The position numbers and the translations under genes are program-made. The notes under the pieces were generated by a model that was not told where the DNA came from, searched no databases, and saw only the letters and a program-made list of their open reading frames with translations. From Asterella californica (Eukaryota > Streptophyta > Marchantiopsida > Marchantiales > Aytoniaceae): DNA of 64,000 nucleotides. The stretch lies in the NCBI GenBank assembly GCA_036924285.1, contig JAYKYS010000014.1:8122001-8186000 (forward strand), written 5' to 3'. Shown here piece by piece: positions 1-10,803 of the stretch. Numbering within the stretch: the first letter of the stretch is position 1; each line of letters opens with the position of its first letter.

Positions 1-1017
1 AAGGTTTTTCTACTTTGGAAGGTTTTCGCATTTATAGAGTTCGAGATCTGGAGAATGAGTGACAAGCGTTTTGGTGGAGGGAGTACAGTGGAGTAACAAA
101 GAAAGAGTGCATTCAGTGCTACGGTTTCGGAAACACATTGCGGGGTTATCATTCCATAATCTGTACTTGTCGCGAAGTACAGATTGTCTCGGCGACAAGT
201 ACAGATTGTCTCGGTCAGGATAACTAGCATTCTTAATCGATCGGGATAACTAGTATCGTTAAGAAGATATCGGAAAGCGGGTAATAACATATGCATTAAG
301 GAGATTACAGGAGAACAGGGAATTGGCATGGCTGCATGTGCAGCAAAAGCGTGGTCTACAGTACTCAGCATTGCTGAGTTCGTGAGTGTTAATATGTGTC
401 CTTTGGAAAACACATTCATCATTGATGAGAAATCAGCTCCTGTCCCTCGCGACTGGAAAGAGTCGACTCAGCTTTCGCAGTCCAAATCAGACGAATCGGC
501 TCACGAACGAGAAACTCAGTCGAAAACAGACGTGGAGTATTTAATTTCCCTCTATGATGTGAAATGGAAAAGTGATTATATCAAGGTAGATGGCGAGTCC
601 TTGTTTGATTCTTTGATACGATGTTTCTTATTTCTAGTATTATTGAAGCTGATTTTTAATGTTATTTCAGAATATTGTTGGATCTGTTTTTAGGCCTCTT
701 TCCCAGTGGGCATTTCTGCAGCCGCCTAGAGTCTAGACGTAGCTGATGAACGATGACAACACTGAAGCTCAGCAGCGTCACAGGCTCGGAGATCTTGTTT
801 GCTTCGGCTGACGACCCAAGTTTGAAGGTCCAGAACTAGTACAGATATTCTTCTCTCTTTTGGCGTGATGAAACGGGAGGCTTCGAGATCTTTACTAGTG
901 GGGATCTTTTCTACTAACACGTCAACTCTCTTTAGAGATAAAATCCTTGCTCATCAGAAATCCAGGGTTGCGGTAGATCATCATCCCATCTTCTGGCTTG
1001 ATGTTACGGGAATGCCA
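1..1017. other. Left-edge stretch, no recognised gene
   Basis: No protein family is recognisable here. One open frame on the plus strand (328-693, 121 codons) gives a serine- and glutamate-rich start and a hydrophobic tail; it has no motif I know and I do not call it a gene. At 161-214 there is a small cluster of repeats: an 18-bp direct repeat at 175-192 and 197-214, plus an inverted copy of its first half at 161-172. The motif GGATAACTAG recurs at about 218 and 243. Confidence 0.4.
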
Positions 1018-1754
1018 AGGCAATATCCGAATGAGCTGGATAAAAGATAAGCTGAAAGTCATTGGTGCAGGTTTGAAGAGATCATGCATGGATACTTTTA
1101 GAGCTCCGGTATGTCTAGTGTTCAGTTGTCCAGAGCGTTTGGTTTCGGAGTGACAAGACACAGCAGTGACAGCCCACTGCCCCTGAACAATGTAAGGGTG
1201 ATCGAAATGATCTCCAATTCTCAACGGCTTAGATACTGAGCAATATCTGAGTTCGTAAAAGATTACATCGCCACGCCCAAGCCAAATGGATATCAAAGTC
1301 TACACACGACGGTGATACCATTCGGCTCAAAAACGTACTTTCCTCTGGAGATACAGGTAACTAAACGTTCTTGAATAATGATTCTAGTTGTGCTTGTTGT
1401 TTGGACGTAGAAGTATGTGAGAAGTTCTGGTCTCTACTGTTTGGATATAGTCACTGAGTCCTTGTTTTGACCTCTTATTCTCGTTCATTTGAGCATGAAG
1501 TATTCGCCGTCACTTATCTTTTGTTTCTTATACTTTTGTAGATAAGAACAGAGGAGATGGATAAGATCGCTGACTGGGATTGCCGCTCACCTCAGTGGAA
1601 AAGGCAACGATAATTGTAACGCAAACTCAAATGGTTCTTATTCTGGAAATGGAGTTCTTGTAACGAATGGATCCACTCAACATGGTTGGAATCAGAATCT
1701 TAATGATGCAGAAATTGCGCGCAGGGTAAGGGAAGGACGGTTAGGCTGTTGTTC
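1018..1754 (+). repeat. Duplicated block, copy 1 (pairs with 4985-5723)
   Basis: This stretch is nearly identical, in the same orientation, to 4985-5723. It carries exon 1, intron 1 and the first part of exon 2 of an RSH-like gene. Copy 1 differs from copy 2 by a few substitutions and small indels, for instance AAAAGATAAG against AAAGATAAG near the start and a 2-base loss in exon 2. The identity stops abruptly on both sides, so the pair is a segmental duplication of a gene fragment and not two full genes. Confidence 0.9.
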
Positions 1755-2036
1755 AAATTCTATACGTGAATGGCAGGAGGAGTTTGTCGGCAACATGACT
1801 TCGCGAGAATTTGTCGACACGATCACCGGGGATTTACTCGGCAGTCGTGTCTTCGTCTTTACATCGAAAGGAGAGGTGAAGCCACGTTTTACTACCTGTG
1901 CTTTATTGTGTGAGGTCAGAGGGTGTACGAGAGTCTTGGCGTCTGACTATCCGTTGGAATGTTTTCCAGGTGAGAACCTTCCTAAGGGTGCCACGGTTGT
2001 CACACAGATGTCGGGAATAACATGGTAGCTGCGAAG
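1252..2036 (+). pseudogene. RSH1-type (p)ppGpp synthetase/hydrolase, partial pseudogene
   Basis: RelA/SpoT homologues make and break the alarmone (p)ppGpp; plant RSH proteins work in the chloroplast. Exon 1 (about 1252-1356) encodes the end of the synthetase domain, including YIATPKPNGYQSLHTTVIP. Intron 1 is 1357-1541 (GT...TTGTAG). Exon 2 (1542-1875) gives IRTEEMD, then SIREWQEEFVGNMTSREFVD and the start of the TGS domain (GSRVFVF). A likely intron 2 is 1876-1974. Exon 3 (1975-2036) gives NLPKGATVV and, after a gap, GNNMVAAK. Two lesions are visible: exon 2 lacks two bases relative to the copy at 5509 (WDC in place of WGIA), and exon 3 lacks about 17 bases where the family has its conserved DYAY segment. 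The hydrolase domain, the first part of the synthetase domain and the rest of the C-terminus are absent. Family assignment is firm; intron ends are inferred. Confidence 0.88.
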
Positions 2037-3390
2037 GTATGCAGTCGTGCATCTCGCTTTTGGACGGGAGTAATCAGTAGGGCAGTGAGTCAAGTTTTCT
2101 TCCCGAACTTGTTTTGTAAGTTGAACCGAAGTGTGCGACGTTTAAGGGTGTTGCTGTTGCTGTTCTTGTGAGAGATGAAAGTCGTTCTTGTACGGGAGGA
2201 CGTTGTCCTCAGCTCTTCCAGGTTACCATACTTAAGAATTTACATGGCTTTAGTCTTAAGATTCAGGAATCTCCTTCTGGAACTTAGAATTCAGAAAGAA
2301 ACGGACGGCTGATGAGTGGAATGCTCATAGATGTATAGGATAAGAGCATCTCCACCCCTAAAATAGACGCGTTAAAGATAGTTTTATCTTTATTTTGGAG
2401 TTAGGGAATAAAGGATCTTTATCTTAAAGATAAATTTGCCACACATATAACTTTTTTAATGGATCTTTGATATTAAAAATAATATATAGATGAAGTGTTT
2501 ATTAGATTTGAACTAACTTCCCTAACTTGAGCCAGGTGAATAATCCAGCCTCCGATTCGGAGATAATTCCCGAGTCCAAATTAATCCCTCGAATAGTTCC
2601 ATACTGAGAAATTTATGCTAAAACACTATCCAGGTTCCAGATTTTCATTCTATGAGTATTTAAGTGGCTTTAAAGGTCGTAAGGCCTTGCTTGCCTTGAA
2701 TTTGAATGCCATTGGATAAGATAGTGAATTAGAAAGCATAATGTACTAACTATTTCATAGCAAATACTTGCATGGAGAGCTGCATATTAGATATCAGCAC
2801 TACCAAGTTTGAATCAACTTGAATAAAAATAACACAAATTTGAGTGTGAACACCAAAGTAATGCATTGCATTTTAGGAGATTCTAATCTGCTACTGCCTC
2901 GAGGACACCCTCCAAAGGCATAATTCACTTCTGATAGTGCATTGGAGCAGCTCCTCTAACCAATTAGAGAAAACCTTCCCACGGTTAATCTTCTTACTAC
3001 TCTCTAATTTAATACATTCTTTGAAAAATATCGTAATTCTCCAACTTAAAAATCAAAATAAAATTTGTGAACACAATATCAGACCATTATGCCACTTTTC
3101 ATAGATTCGATTCATAGATGCAGTGACTTGTAAATAGCATAGATATATAATAAATAAAATAGTGATTAGAACAGTACAAAATTAACCAACTAAGTACTTT
3201 TATATTTTGTAAAACAATCAACAAGTATAATGAATATCTCTAACGTTACTAACGACTTTTGTTATAAACACTTGTGAGTAAAATAAAGTATTATTATCTA
3301 ATTTAATGAAACTTTTAATATCAACAAAAGTAAATAATAAAAATAAATAAAACTTTAATTGAGTTTTAAGTAAAAACTAATTTTAAAAGC
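2037..3390. other. AT-rich intergenic stretch, nothing recognised
   Basis: After the RSH remnant the sequence becomes strongly AT-rich, especially from about 2340, with many short A and T runs and no frame that resembles a protein. I see no tRNA-like fold, no long repeat with another part of the window, and no clear promoter. It ends where the 25S rRNA fragment begins. Confidence 0.5.
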
Positions 3391-3440
3391 TATCATTGTG
3401 AAGCAGAATTCACCAAGTGTTGGATTGTTCACCCACCAAT

Positions 3441-3495
<55 letters not shown>

Positions 3496-3626
3496 ATGAG
3501 ACGGCGCCGCAATAGTAATTCGACTTAGTACGAGAGGAACCGTCGATTCGCATAATTGGTAATTGCGTTTGGTTGAAAAGCCAGTGACGCGAAGCTACCA
3601 TGCGTAGGATTATGACTGAACGCCTT
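3391..3626 (+). rRNA. 25S rRNA 3' region, partial
   Basis: The stretch matches the conserved 3' part of eukaryotic 25S/28S rRNA: GTGAAGCAGAATTCACCAAG, GGGAACGTGAGCTGGGTTTA, the sarcin-ricin-loop motif AGTACGAGAGGAAC, and GATTATGACTGAACGCCT. Only about 236 bases are present. The rest of the 25S gene is missing upstream, and downstream the match stops at GAACGCCT, where it runs straight into an AT-rich element sequence. Several bases differ from the usual plant sequence, for example after CCTACTGATGA, so this is a decayed fragment and not part of a working rDNA unit. Confidence 0.93.
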
Positions 3627-4453
3627 TAGAACTTTCTGCTATGGGTTCTCGGAGAAATTTATTTTTTTAACAATGTAGTAAGAATGTTACTACGTGGTAG
3701 ATCGATGAGATCGCGAGAAAGTTTTTTGAGAGCTTATCACATATTAGCTGTGACAATAGAAGTTGGAGACTATTGGGTATATTTTTTATAAAAATTTTAT
3801 GGAATAGAATTTTTTATGTATCGATTCACGGCTGAATATCAATGTTCTTCCGAATAAGATACAAAAAAACTTAAAAATTTTCGTAAAAATCCTCTAAAGT
3901 TTCTATACATTCATCTTTCTGCATACGATACTAAGTGATAGAGAAAAAATATTTTTTGTATATTGATCAACAATTTTCATAATGTTTTTATTATCACGAG
4001 AGTTCAAATATTACTGAACTTATTTATCGACGACGGATAGAAACTATCAAAGGACAGCTAGATCAATAGATAAATCTCTTTGGTGTATAGTACATTCTTC
4101 ATTCTACACTGTTGTTTCAAGACAGTAAATAGAACTTATTTATACATCTGAAGGGCAGATTATTGCAAGAAGGAAAAAAAAAAGAAATTTGGAGGTGCTC
4201 TGATGTTACTTTCGACAGTATATCAAAGTGATCTATGATATGAAGTACACATTGAAGAGGGGAGATGCTCGAGTTTCATTGAAGGAAACAATGTGTGCTA
4301 TAGGATCATTACATAATTGACACGAACGACGAGGTCTAAATTTTGTGAAATTTTTAAAAAATAGTCATAAGTATAAAAAACCTCCTAATTATATAGTTTT
4401 TAAGAGAAATATTATCATCGTGTTTTACTCGAAACACTTCTAGTTGATACTCG
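3624..4453 (+). repeat. Truncated copy of the AT-rich oxygenase element
   Basis: This segment is nearly identical and in the same orientation to 56163-57004. It covers the 5' and middle part of the AT-rich gene whose longer copy is at 56084-57421. It begins inside the coding region of the other copy and stops well before the catalytic part, so no iron-binding residues are encoded here. Its left edge abuts the rRNA fragment, sharing only a few bases (CTTTAG or TTTAGAA) at the joint. Frames are interrupted in this copy too. Confidence 0.88.
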
Positions 4454-4984
4454 CAGAAGAAATACAGACGCAAAAGAGTAGCAAGTTAGAAAAGAACTTA
4501 TCGATAAGAGAAAAATCGCTGAGCACAGATGACAAGAGATGCACACGGAGCACTGGTGACAAGCGTGCAGTTGTTAGTCCCAAGAAGAAACAGCAGATGG
4601 TAAACAACCATCGTCCGGAATGGATGGATAGGATCAGGATTTGTCATAGAGAAGCAAAAATACGAAAAAATCATCTTTTAAGTTCAACAGATGTTCCACG
4701 GAATATCAAACTCTCTCCTAGAGAAATATCTAAGAGTTTACGGATGGGATGGAGATACTGGAAATAGAAAACATTCGTATTGTGGAGGATTGATCCAAAC
4801 AATTGGGTCATCAAATATCTTAGATCACTTACGGATCGATCAAAAGTGCATGGATGACCTTGAGGCAGATCAAAAGTGGATCGATCAAAAGTGCATGGAT
4901 GACCTTCAGGCAGTTGAATTCCAAGCAAGATGCACAGGTTAGGACAAAGGCAGCCGGGGAGATTTCGGTACATTGCCGACTGCA
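4454..4984 (+). other. Unrecognised stretch with a short tandem repeat
   Basis: An open frame at 4444-4767 is rich in lysine, arginine and serine but has no motif I recognise. At 4834-4867 and 4879-4912 a 34-bp unit (starting GATCGATCAAAAGTGCATGG) is repeated almost exactly, with a partial copy between the two. The stretch ends where the second RSH-bearing block begins. Confidence 0.45.
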
Positions 4985-5723
4985 AAGGCAATATCCGAAT
5001 GAGCTGGATAAAGATAAGCTGAAAGTCATTGGTGCAGGTTTGAAGAGATCATGCATAGATACTTTTAGACCTCCGGTATGTCTAGTGTTCAGTTGTCCAG
5101 AGCGTTCGGTTTCGGAGTAACAGGACACAGCAGTGAGAGCTCACTGCCCCTGAACAATGTAAGGGTGATCGAAATGATCTCCAATTCTCAACGGCTTAGA
5201 TACTGAGCAATATCTGAGTTCGTAAAAGATTACATCACCACGCCCAAGCCAAATGGATATCAAAGTCTACACACGACGGTGATACCATTCGGCTCAAAAA
5301 CGTACTTTCCTCTGGAGATACATGTAACTGCACGTTCTTGAATAATGATTCTGGTTGTGCTTGTTGTTTGGACGTAGAAGTATGTGAGAAGTTCTGGTCT
5401 CTACTGTTTGGATATAGTCACTGAGTCCTTGTTTTGACCTCTTATTCTCGTTCATTTGAGCATGAAGTATTCGCCGTCACTTATCTTTTGTTTCTTATAC
5501 TTTTGTAGATAAGAACAGAGGAGATGGATAAGGTCGCTGACTGGGGCATTGCCGCTCACCTCAGTGGAAAAGGCAACGATAATTGTAACGCAAACTCAAA
5601 TGGTTCTTATTCTGGAAATGGAGTTCTTGTAACGAATGGATCCACTCAACATGGTTGGAATCAGAATCTGAATGATGCAGAAATTGCGCGCAGGGTAAGG
5701 GAAGGACGGTTAGGCTGTTGTTC
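4985..5723 (+). repeat. Duplicated block, copy 2 (pairs with 1018-1754)
   Basis: This is the second copy of the block at 1018-1754. It ends at 5723, just after the shared GGTTAGGCTGTTGTTC, where the other copy goes on into the conserved SIREWQEEF exon. The two breakpoints show that only a fragment of the gene was copied. Confidence 0.9.
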
Positions 5724-5760
5724 CTCTTTTGCCTTCTTTGTAAAGCTTGACGAAGTCTGA
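5216..5760 (+). pseudogene. RSH1-type gene fragment, second copy
   Basis: Exon 1 (to about 5323) again encodes the YITTPKPNGYQSLHTTVIP end of the synthetase domain. The intron runs from 5324 to 5508. Exon 2 (from 5509) reads IRTEEMDKVADWGIAAHLSG and stays in frame where copy 1 has lost two bases. The exon 1 donor has changed from CAG|GT to CAT|GT. Homology to RSH stops at 5723, before the TGS domain; the frame then runs through 12 unrelated codons to a TGA at 5758-5760. This copy preserves the original reading of the exon better than copy 1 but is shorter. Confidence 0.85.
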
Positions 5761-7319
5761 AACCCGATACATAGGACGATCTCATTGGGCGCTATCGTTG
5801 TAAGTACAAGCGGCTTCTTGTTGCAGGTAAGTTGATTGAAATATCTAATTTTGTATTAGTTCTTCAAAGTCTTTAGAATGTGAAGAACTATAAGGTCATT
5901 ACATTGAAAGGGAACAATAACTAGAGAATATACTTAATAAATAATTAAACAATAATACAGTAAAAATAAAATATTCCGTAATTGACCCTGTCTTCCTTAC
6001 CAAATGTGTAGCCACGCAATTTCATGCAGAGCTCTAAAAGGAAACAAAACTAATGATACCAAAACAAACAAAAAAGACGTTCTTCTGGAAGAAACATTCA
6101 TAATCAGAAAGTAAATACTGTTCCATCGAGGCGCGCTTTCCTTATACAAGATTCAGAAGAGAACAAAATCCAGAAACCAAAGTGAGACTTTATTATCCTT
6201 ATCAAAAAAGAGCCTTCAGTTGTAACGTACGCTGTTTTTGGTGCAGCATGGTCTATCGCAAGGGTAAACGAAGTTACCGTAAGGACGAACGCACGTACCA
6301 AAGATATCGCTCACAATCGCCAATACATGCTCTGTGGCGCTCGGGCACCATAACAAGTTTTACGAGTTTGAAAGTAACATCTAAATGCGCCTTCAAATGA
6401 GGAGGATTTCTCGTATCGCGCGAGCTATTTGTCCAATAGGTTGGTTGGACGATTTATGATTCGGTGCTACAATAACACTTTGCTGACACACATGGACGAG
6501 TGGTTGGACTATGGGTTCTAGCATCTATATATTCTCGTCTTCATGCATATTTTACGTCGGAAGGGTTACGTGATGGAATACTTTATACATAGTTGACACC
6601 CGACCGCAGTTATAACACGAGGAAACAGAAAACGCGAGTGGTGGTCGTAGTAACACCTTCCACAAGACAAAAAACAGATAACATATATGAAATTCTTAAG
6701 TACTGATTCGATTAGCGCGAAACTCTTTAGAGTTGAATTAGAGTTTAGTATACAATACCCACGGAAAGAAAGATATTTTAAAATAATGAACTATATTTCA
6801 GTTGAGAATACTGTACTTACAATTTTACCGCTAAAGATAACTCTCTCTGATAACTAACACAAAATAGTTTATACAGCGAGTATCACTAGACGGAAACTAA
6901 AACACTTTACTGGAAACTAAAACTGCAAAAGGACAATGAGACGTTATATGGAGTATGCCGCTAGAGATACTCTAAGTGATGAAGGTGTGAAAGCGCGGGT
7001 AGAGACTCGTAGTATGATCTTGCCCATGGGAATCCCGTTGGAAGCTCCGAGTTATGTCCTTAGACCTTTTCAAGGCTGTGCAGATATCACTTATACTAGC
7101 CAGAGAGATTGAGTATGACACATCTGGAAGGAAACATTGTTAAAGTCAGTGTGACACGTCAACTACAACTAGCAGTTTGACTTTCTAGATAATGATCTCG
7201 CACTAAGATGGGGATCGTCCTGTTGTCGAAGCCCTTACAATACAAATACAATACTTGATAGCATCGAGGTGTATATGACGAGATGTACGCCATTCGTTGC
7301 AACTACACAACTTAACATG
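5761..7319. other. Stretch without a recognised gene
   Basis: Short open frames occur on both strands (for example 6104-6301 minus and 6182-6400 plus), but none shows a known motif or a good start context. Base composition is mixed, with AT-rich parts at 5880-6000 and 6690-6900. I see no repeat shared with the rest of the window. Confidence 0.4.
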
Positions 7320-7590
7320 TCAGGATCTGTCTCTCTCACACACTATCTGCTTTGGTCCCCATATATTCTATTCCGGACGAATCAACATGCGAAGATTGTT
7401 TAGTCTGGACCACATCGATTCTAATCTCCAAATTTAGTGTGTGAACTAGAACCTAGACAGGATCTGTCGTTCTCACACAGTATTTATCTGCTTTGGTCCC
7501 CATATATTCTAGTCCAAATAAATCAACCTGGAAAGTTGTCAGCTTGGACCATCGATTCTAGTCTCCAAACTTAGTGTGGAATTAGAACCT
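7320..7590 (+). repeat. Two-copy tandem duplication of about 135 bp
   Basis: Units 7320-7453 and 7457-7590 share CTGCTTTGGTCCCCATATAT, ATCGATTCTA, CTCCAAA and TTAGTGTG in the same order. The second unit ends a few bases before the stop codon of the phosphopantetheinyl transferase frame on the minus strand, so this would be the 3' flank or 3' untranslated part of that gene. Confidence 0.8.
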
Positions 7591-7597
7591 ACATTAA

Positions 7598-8520
7598 TTA
7601 ACCTACACAACTACTGTCAAGTGATATTCCAAGTCCCAACGCACCTCCTTGAAGAGTTTCATCCGAACTCATGGGTACAGTTTTCCATGCCTGGACTCGG
7701 AACGGTGCAGCAGTATCATCAGTATCCTCCAGCTTATCATCGACACATATTGACGCGACATGCGCAGGGCTCGGTTCAAACAGAACAAACTTCCAGCAGC
7801 TTGCAGCTTTCTCCCGTTCTGCCACCGATTTTGCCAGGTCAAGTGTAATCCGTTTGGCCTGCGAGTCTGCCGGCAATTCCAAGACTTTCGTGAGACGCTC
7901 ACGCGCTTCTTGTGACGTCGTTAATCCAAAGGCGAATTCCTTAAACGGTACACCACTGATCCCTTTTCCCACTGCCTTCACGTAGGATTCTTTCAACGTC
8001 CACAGCTGCAAAAACCTCTGGCGCTGCTCGTGCGTATCTGTCATATGCTGAAGCCACTCTGCTTCCCGAGACGAAAGCTTATTCCGCGCGAAGGTCGCCA
8101 GTTTCGAGGTGAGTTTGCGTTCCTTCTCCTCAACGTCCACGCCGACAGCAGAATCAAGAGCTACGCCACAAGCTACGAGCGACGTTGTGTGTGAAAGGTT
8201 GAATGACAGGCGTGGAGGATTCCAAGGCTTCCCATCTGTAGTGAGAGATGGCCATATCACCTCCGGCTTTCCATACGAATTTTTCCTAAACCTCAAAGAT
8301 GCCGGATGGACTGCCCCGTTCGCATATCTTGCAAGAGTGCTGCGCACCAGCGTTCGGGCCAGTAGACGGCCTGTTCTGATTCTCTGTGTCCTAGCTTGAG
8401 GCACTGCGGCCAACTCGTCTGGCGACAGAAGCCTCTCATAGCATTTTAACAGGGTTCCATCACCTCATCGGGAAATATGCACCAGAAATGAACCTCCCGC
8501 AACGCTGGAAGTGGTCTCAT
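7598..8520 (-). pseudogene. 4'-phosphopantetheinyl transferase, frameshifted
   Basis: Sfp/HetI-type phosphopantetheinyl transferases move phosphopantetheine from coenzyme A to a serine of acyl carrier proteins. The main frame (minus strand, 8413 down to 7598 and open a little upstream) shows the family motifs in order: LSFNLSHT, then GVDVEE about 20 residues later, then LWTLKESYVKAVGKGI, where the acidic and lysine residues bind Mg2+ and CoA. Just upstream the N-terminus lies in another frame: an ATG at 8520 opens about 23 codons containing HFWCIFPDEV, a pattern known from plant homologues. The two frames meet at about 8451-8458 and need a one-base loss or two-base gain to join. No intron fits that joint. 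It is either a single-lesion pseudogene or a sequencing error in a working gene. No other copy exists in the window. Confidence 0.85.
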
Positions 8521-8548
8521 CAACTGAGATGACCACATTATGAGTTTA

Positions 8549-8579
8549 TGTGAGATGCGATTTGAAATCGCATCTCACA
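8549..8579. repeat. Perfect 31-bp palindrome
   Basis: A 15-bp arm starting TGTGAGATGCG is followed by a single G and its exact reverse complement. It lies between the start codon of the phosphopantetheinyl transferase (8520) and the outer edge of the giant inverted repeat (8602). It could be a protein-binding site in the promoter of the minus-strand gene or a relic of a breakpoint. I see no second copy in the window. Confidence 0.85.
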
Positions 8580-8601
8580 ACTCCACACTAGGATAACGCT
8601 C

Positions 8602-10628
8602 CATCTAAATACGTACAGGCCTGGACCGGAGGAGCTGCTGCACATGTCCGATTCCTTCTGCAGCTTTCAACCTGCGCATTGTCACAAGCTTTCTTCCTCT
8701 TCTTCTTCACCTTGAAACGCTTACATTCGGAGCCCTAAACTTATTTCCACCATCCCCGTTACCGTCCAGAAGTGCTCATAAACGCTCCAAATTTCTGTTC
8801 AGTTGTATCTCAGGCTTCTTCCAGCTGCTCGAGGCCTTGTGTCTATCCATGCCATGGCAGATGTTCGGATACGCGAGTAGTTTTCAGCGGAGGACATCTT
8901 CAGACATCCGTGCCATCGAACCAGCTTAACTTGAGGCTGATCGTCGGAGCTTACTTTGAAGTATCTCCCAAGAGGAAGCGACAAAGTAGTGGGCACTTCG
9001 GAATAAAAAATGTGAGAGAGAAATATAGAGCCTGTTTCAGAGGGCGGGCCACTGGAAGCTTTATAAGTGAAATGCATGTTTAGTAAAGAGCGTCAGCTGA
9101 TCATGGGCCGGGAGGTCTTGTTACGACGCGGGGCTTTCGTAAAAGCCTTCTGCGTGCTGTTTCATCGTGATGATGCAAGCTGAGTGTAGAGGATCTATAC
9201 TGAAGTCCTCTGGATAGATAAAACTTATTGTTCAAGGTCACACGAAGAGTTCGTAAGTCTAAGAACCAAATATTGGAAAGGAGCTCAGCTTGCTTATGGG
9301 CTTGCGTTCCGTAGACGTATTATGATCAGCATTCCGAAGTTCAGACATGACTGAGTTTGAAGCACCTTCTTGACATTTGGATGGAGTGTCAAGTGGATGT
9401 GATGTCTGGACCTCCTGAAGTACTTCAAGTGAAGGTTACATCCAGATTCCTGACACTGTTGCAGGAGAAATCTGTTGAGCCCTGACACACTATTATAATT
9501 CAATTCGTGATCCTAACAGTAAGACCAAGGCAAGAAAATTCCTCGAATCCTGCTAACAGGTAATCACAGGTGCCGACTGAAAACAGATATCTCTGAGACA
9601 GTAACGCATTTGATATTCCAAAGCATGAGCTTGAAGAGCATACCTTATGCTCCACAATGACAACATTACCTGCACGTGAAATCATTCCGGATCACTCCGA
9701 TGTAGAGGTGCGACTTGCCGCAATTTTGAAGTAAAATCTAATGAGGTTTCTGAAGGGGAAACAACCACCCATCATTTCTCACGTTGCACGCACTACCAGC
9801 TTAGACACTGCGGCATGCACAACCCGCAACTCTCGGGGATTGACAGTAACTTGATTCCAAAACTTGCTTAATTGTTCAGGTACATTGCCAACCCTTGGAC
9901 CGTCTGCTCTATCTATTCAGCTCAAATCTCTGAAAGAAGTCGTCCAGCTCGAATAAGGTGGTTCAGCCTATAACCATATAAGCCAATAACAAGCCTGTAA
10001 AATCACCGGTCCAGATGGCTGCTGATTTCATCCTTACGAAACACTGTTAACGTAAGATACTGCTATTACTCCTCTCAAGTCCAACGTGGTAGGCGACCGC
10101 CCGAATCGTTAGAACCGAACAAGCTGAGGTAAGCCGACAGTTTCTGCTATGTACAGACGAGGCCGGACGTCCAGAACAAGATCCAGAAAATTGCTTTTAT
10201 GGCTTTTGCATTGATCCATAGACAGTGGTAAGCCGAAAGGTTCATTCCGCGCGCGACGAGACCTTCGGTACTGCATGGTTGCTAAAAGTTTCATGCACTT
10301 GCTTCTCCACTGTCTACGCGGCATGCGACAGCTGCGCCATGTGTGTTAAGAGTCCCTATATTACAGTGACAAAGTACTTCAAGGAGACACATCCTCAATC
10401 ATTCCCTTTCCATCAGATGCATCAAAGAAAAAGTAGTTCTTGATCGGTTCTCCTTTGCATGACAAAAGTTTCAGCACCTCCTGGAAAACAAGGTCCATTT
10501 GTTGCCTACATTGAAGACGAAAAGAACTTTACCACATTACACGATGCAAGACGGAAGACGAAAGTTGGTGCGAGAAAGTGTCTCAGCCAAGCCACAGCTT
10601 TTGGTATTATGACCGCTCAACTTACCAG
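8602..10628 (-). repeat. Outer conserved block of the left arm, function unknown
   Basis: This block is nearly identical to 62031-63982 in reverse. Many short frames are preserved in both copies on both strands (for example 8772-9083 plus and 9294-9503 minus), which shows recent duplication and not selection. None carries a motif I recognise. A candidate coding piece starts at 10459 on the plus strand and is cut at about 10628; its longer partner is 61900-62193. Splice-like signals are visible, so a spliced host gene or an element of unknown class are both possible. Confidence 0.6.
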
Positions 10629-10656
10629 TACAATATTTGTGATATCAGCTCTCGAT

Positions 10657-10803
10657 AGCTTCACATAAGAGAGACAGAAGAAACCTATAACGCAAAAACA
10701 GAAATGACGAGTGAAAAGACGCTAATGCGAGAGCTTCACATAAGAGAGACAGAAGAAACCTATAACGCAAAAACAGAAATGACGAGTGAAAAGACGCTAA
10801 TGA
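10657..10803 (+). repeat. 75-bp tandem duplication unique to the left arm
   Basis: The unit beginning AGCTTCACATAAGAGAGACA occurs at 10657-10731 and again at 10732-10803. The right arm has a single copy (about 55470-55527, reverse strand). The duplication therefore arose after the two arms separated. Confidence 0.88.

Noticed and set aside
1252..2036. Bacterial relA/spoT gene or bacterial contamination
   Set aside because: GT-AG introns with a pyrimidine-rich acceptor and plant RSH1-like residues in the exons show a plant nuclear gene.
3391..3626. Chloroplast or mitochondrial 23S rRNA
   Set aside because: The sequence follows cytosolic 25S/28S (GTGAGCTGGGTTTAGACCGTCGTGAGACAGGTTAG type), not the organelle version.
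8772..9083. Protein gene conserved in both arms (103 codons)
   Set aside because: The opposite strand is just as open and equally conserved at 8799-9077, so conservation reflects duplication and not coding.
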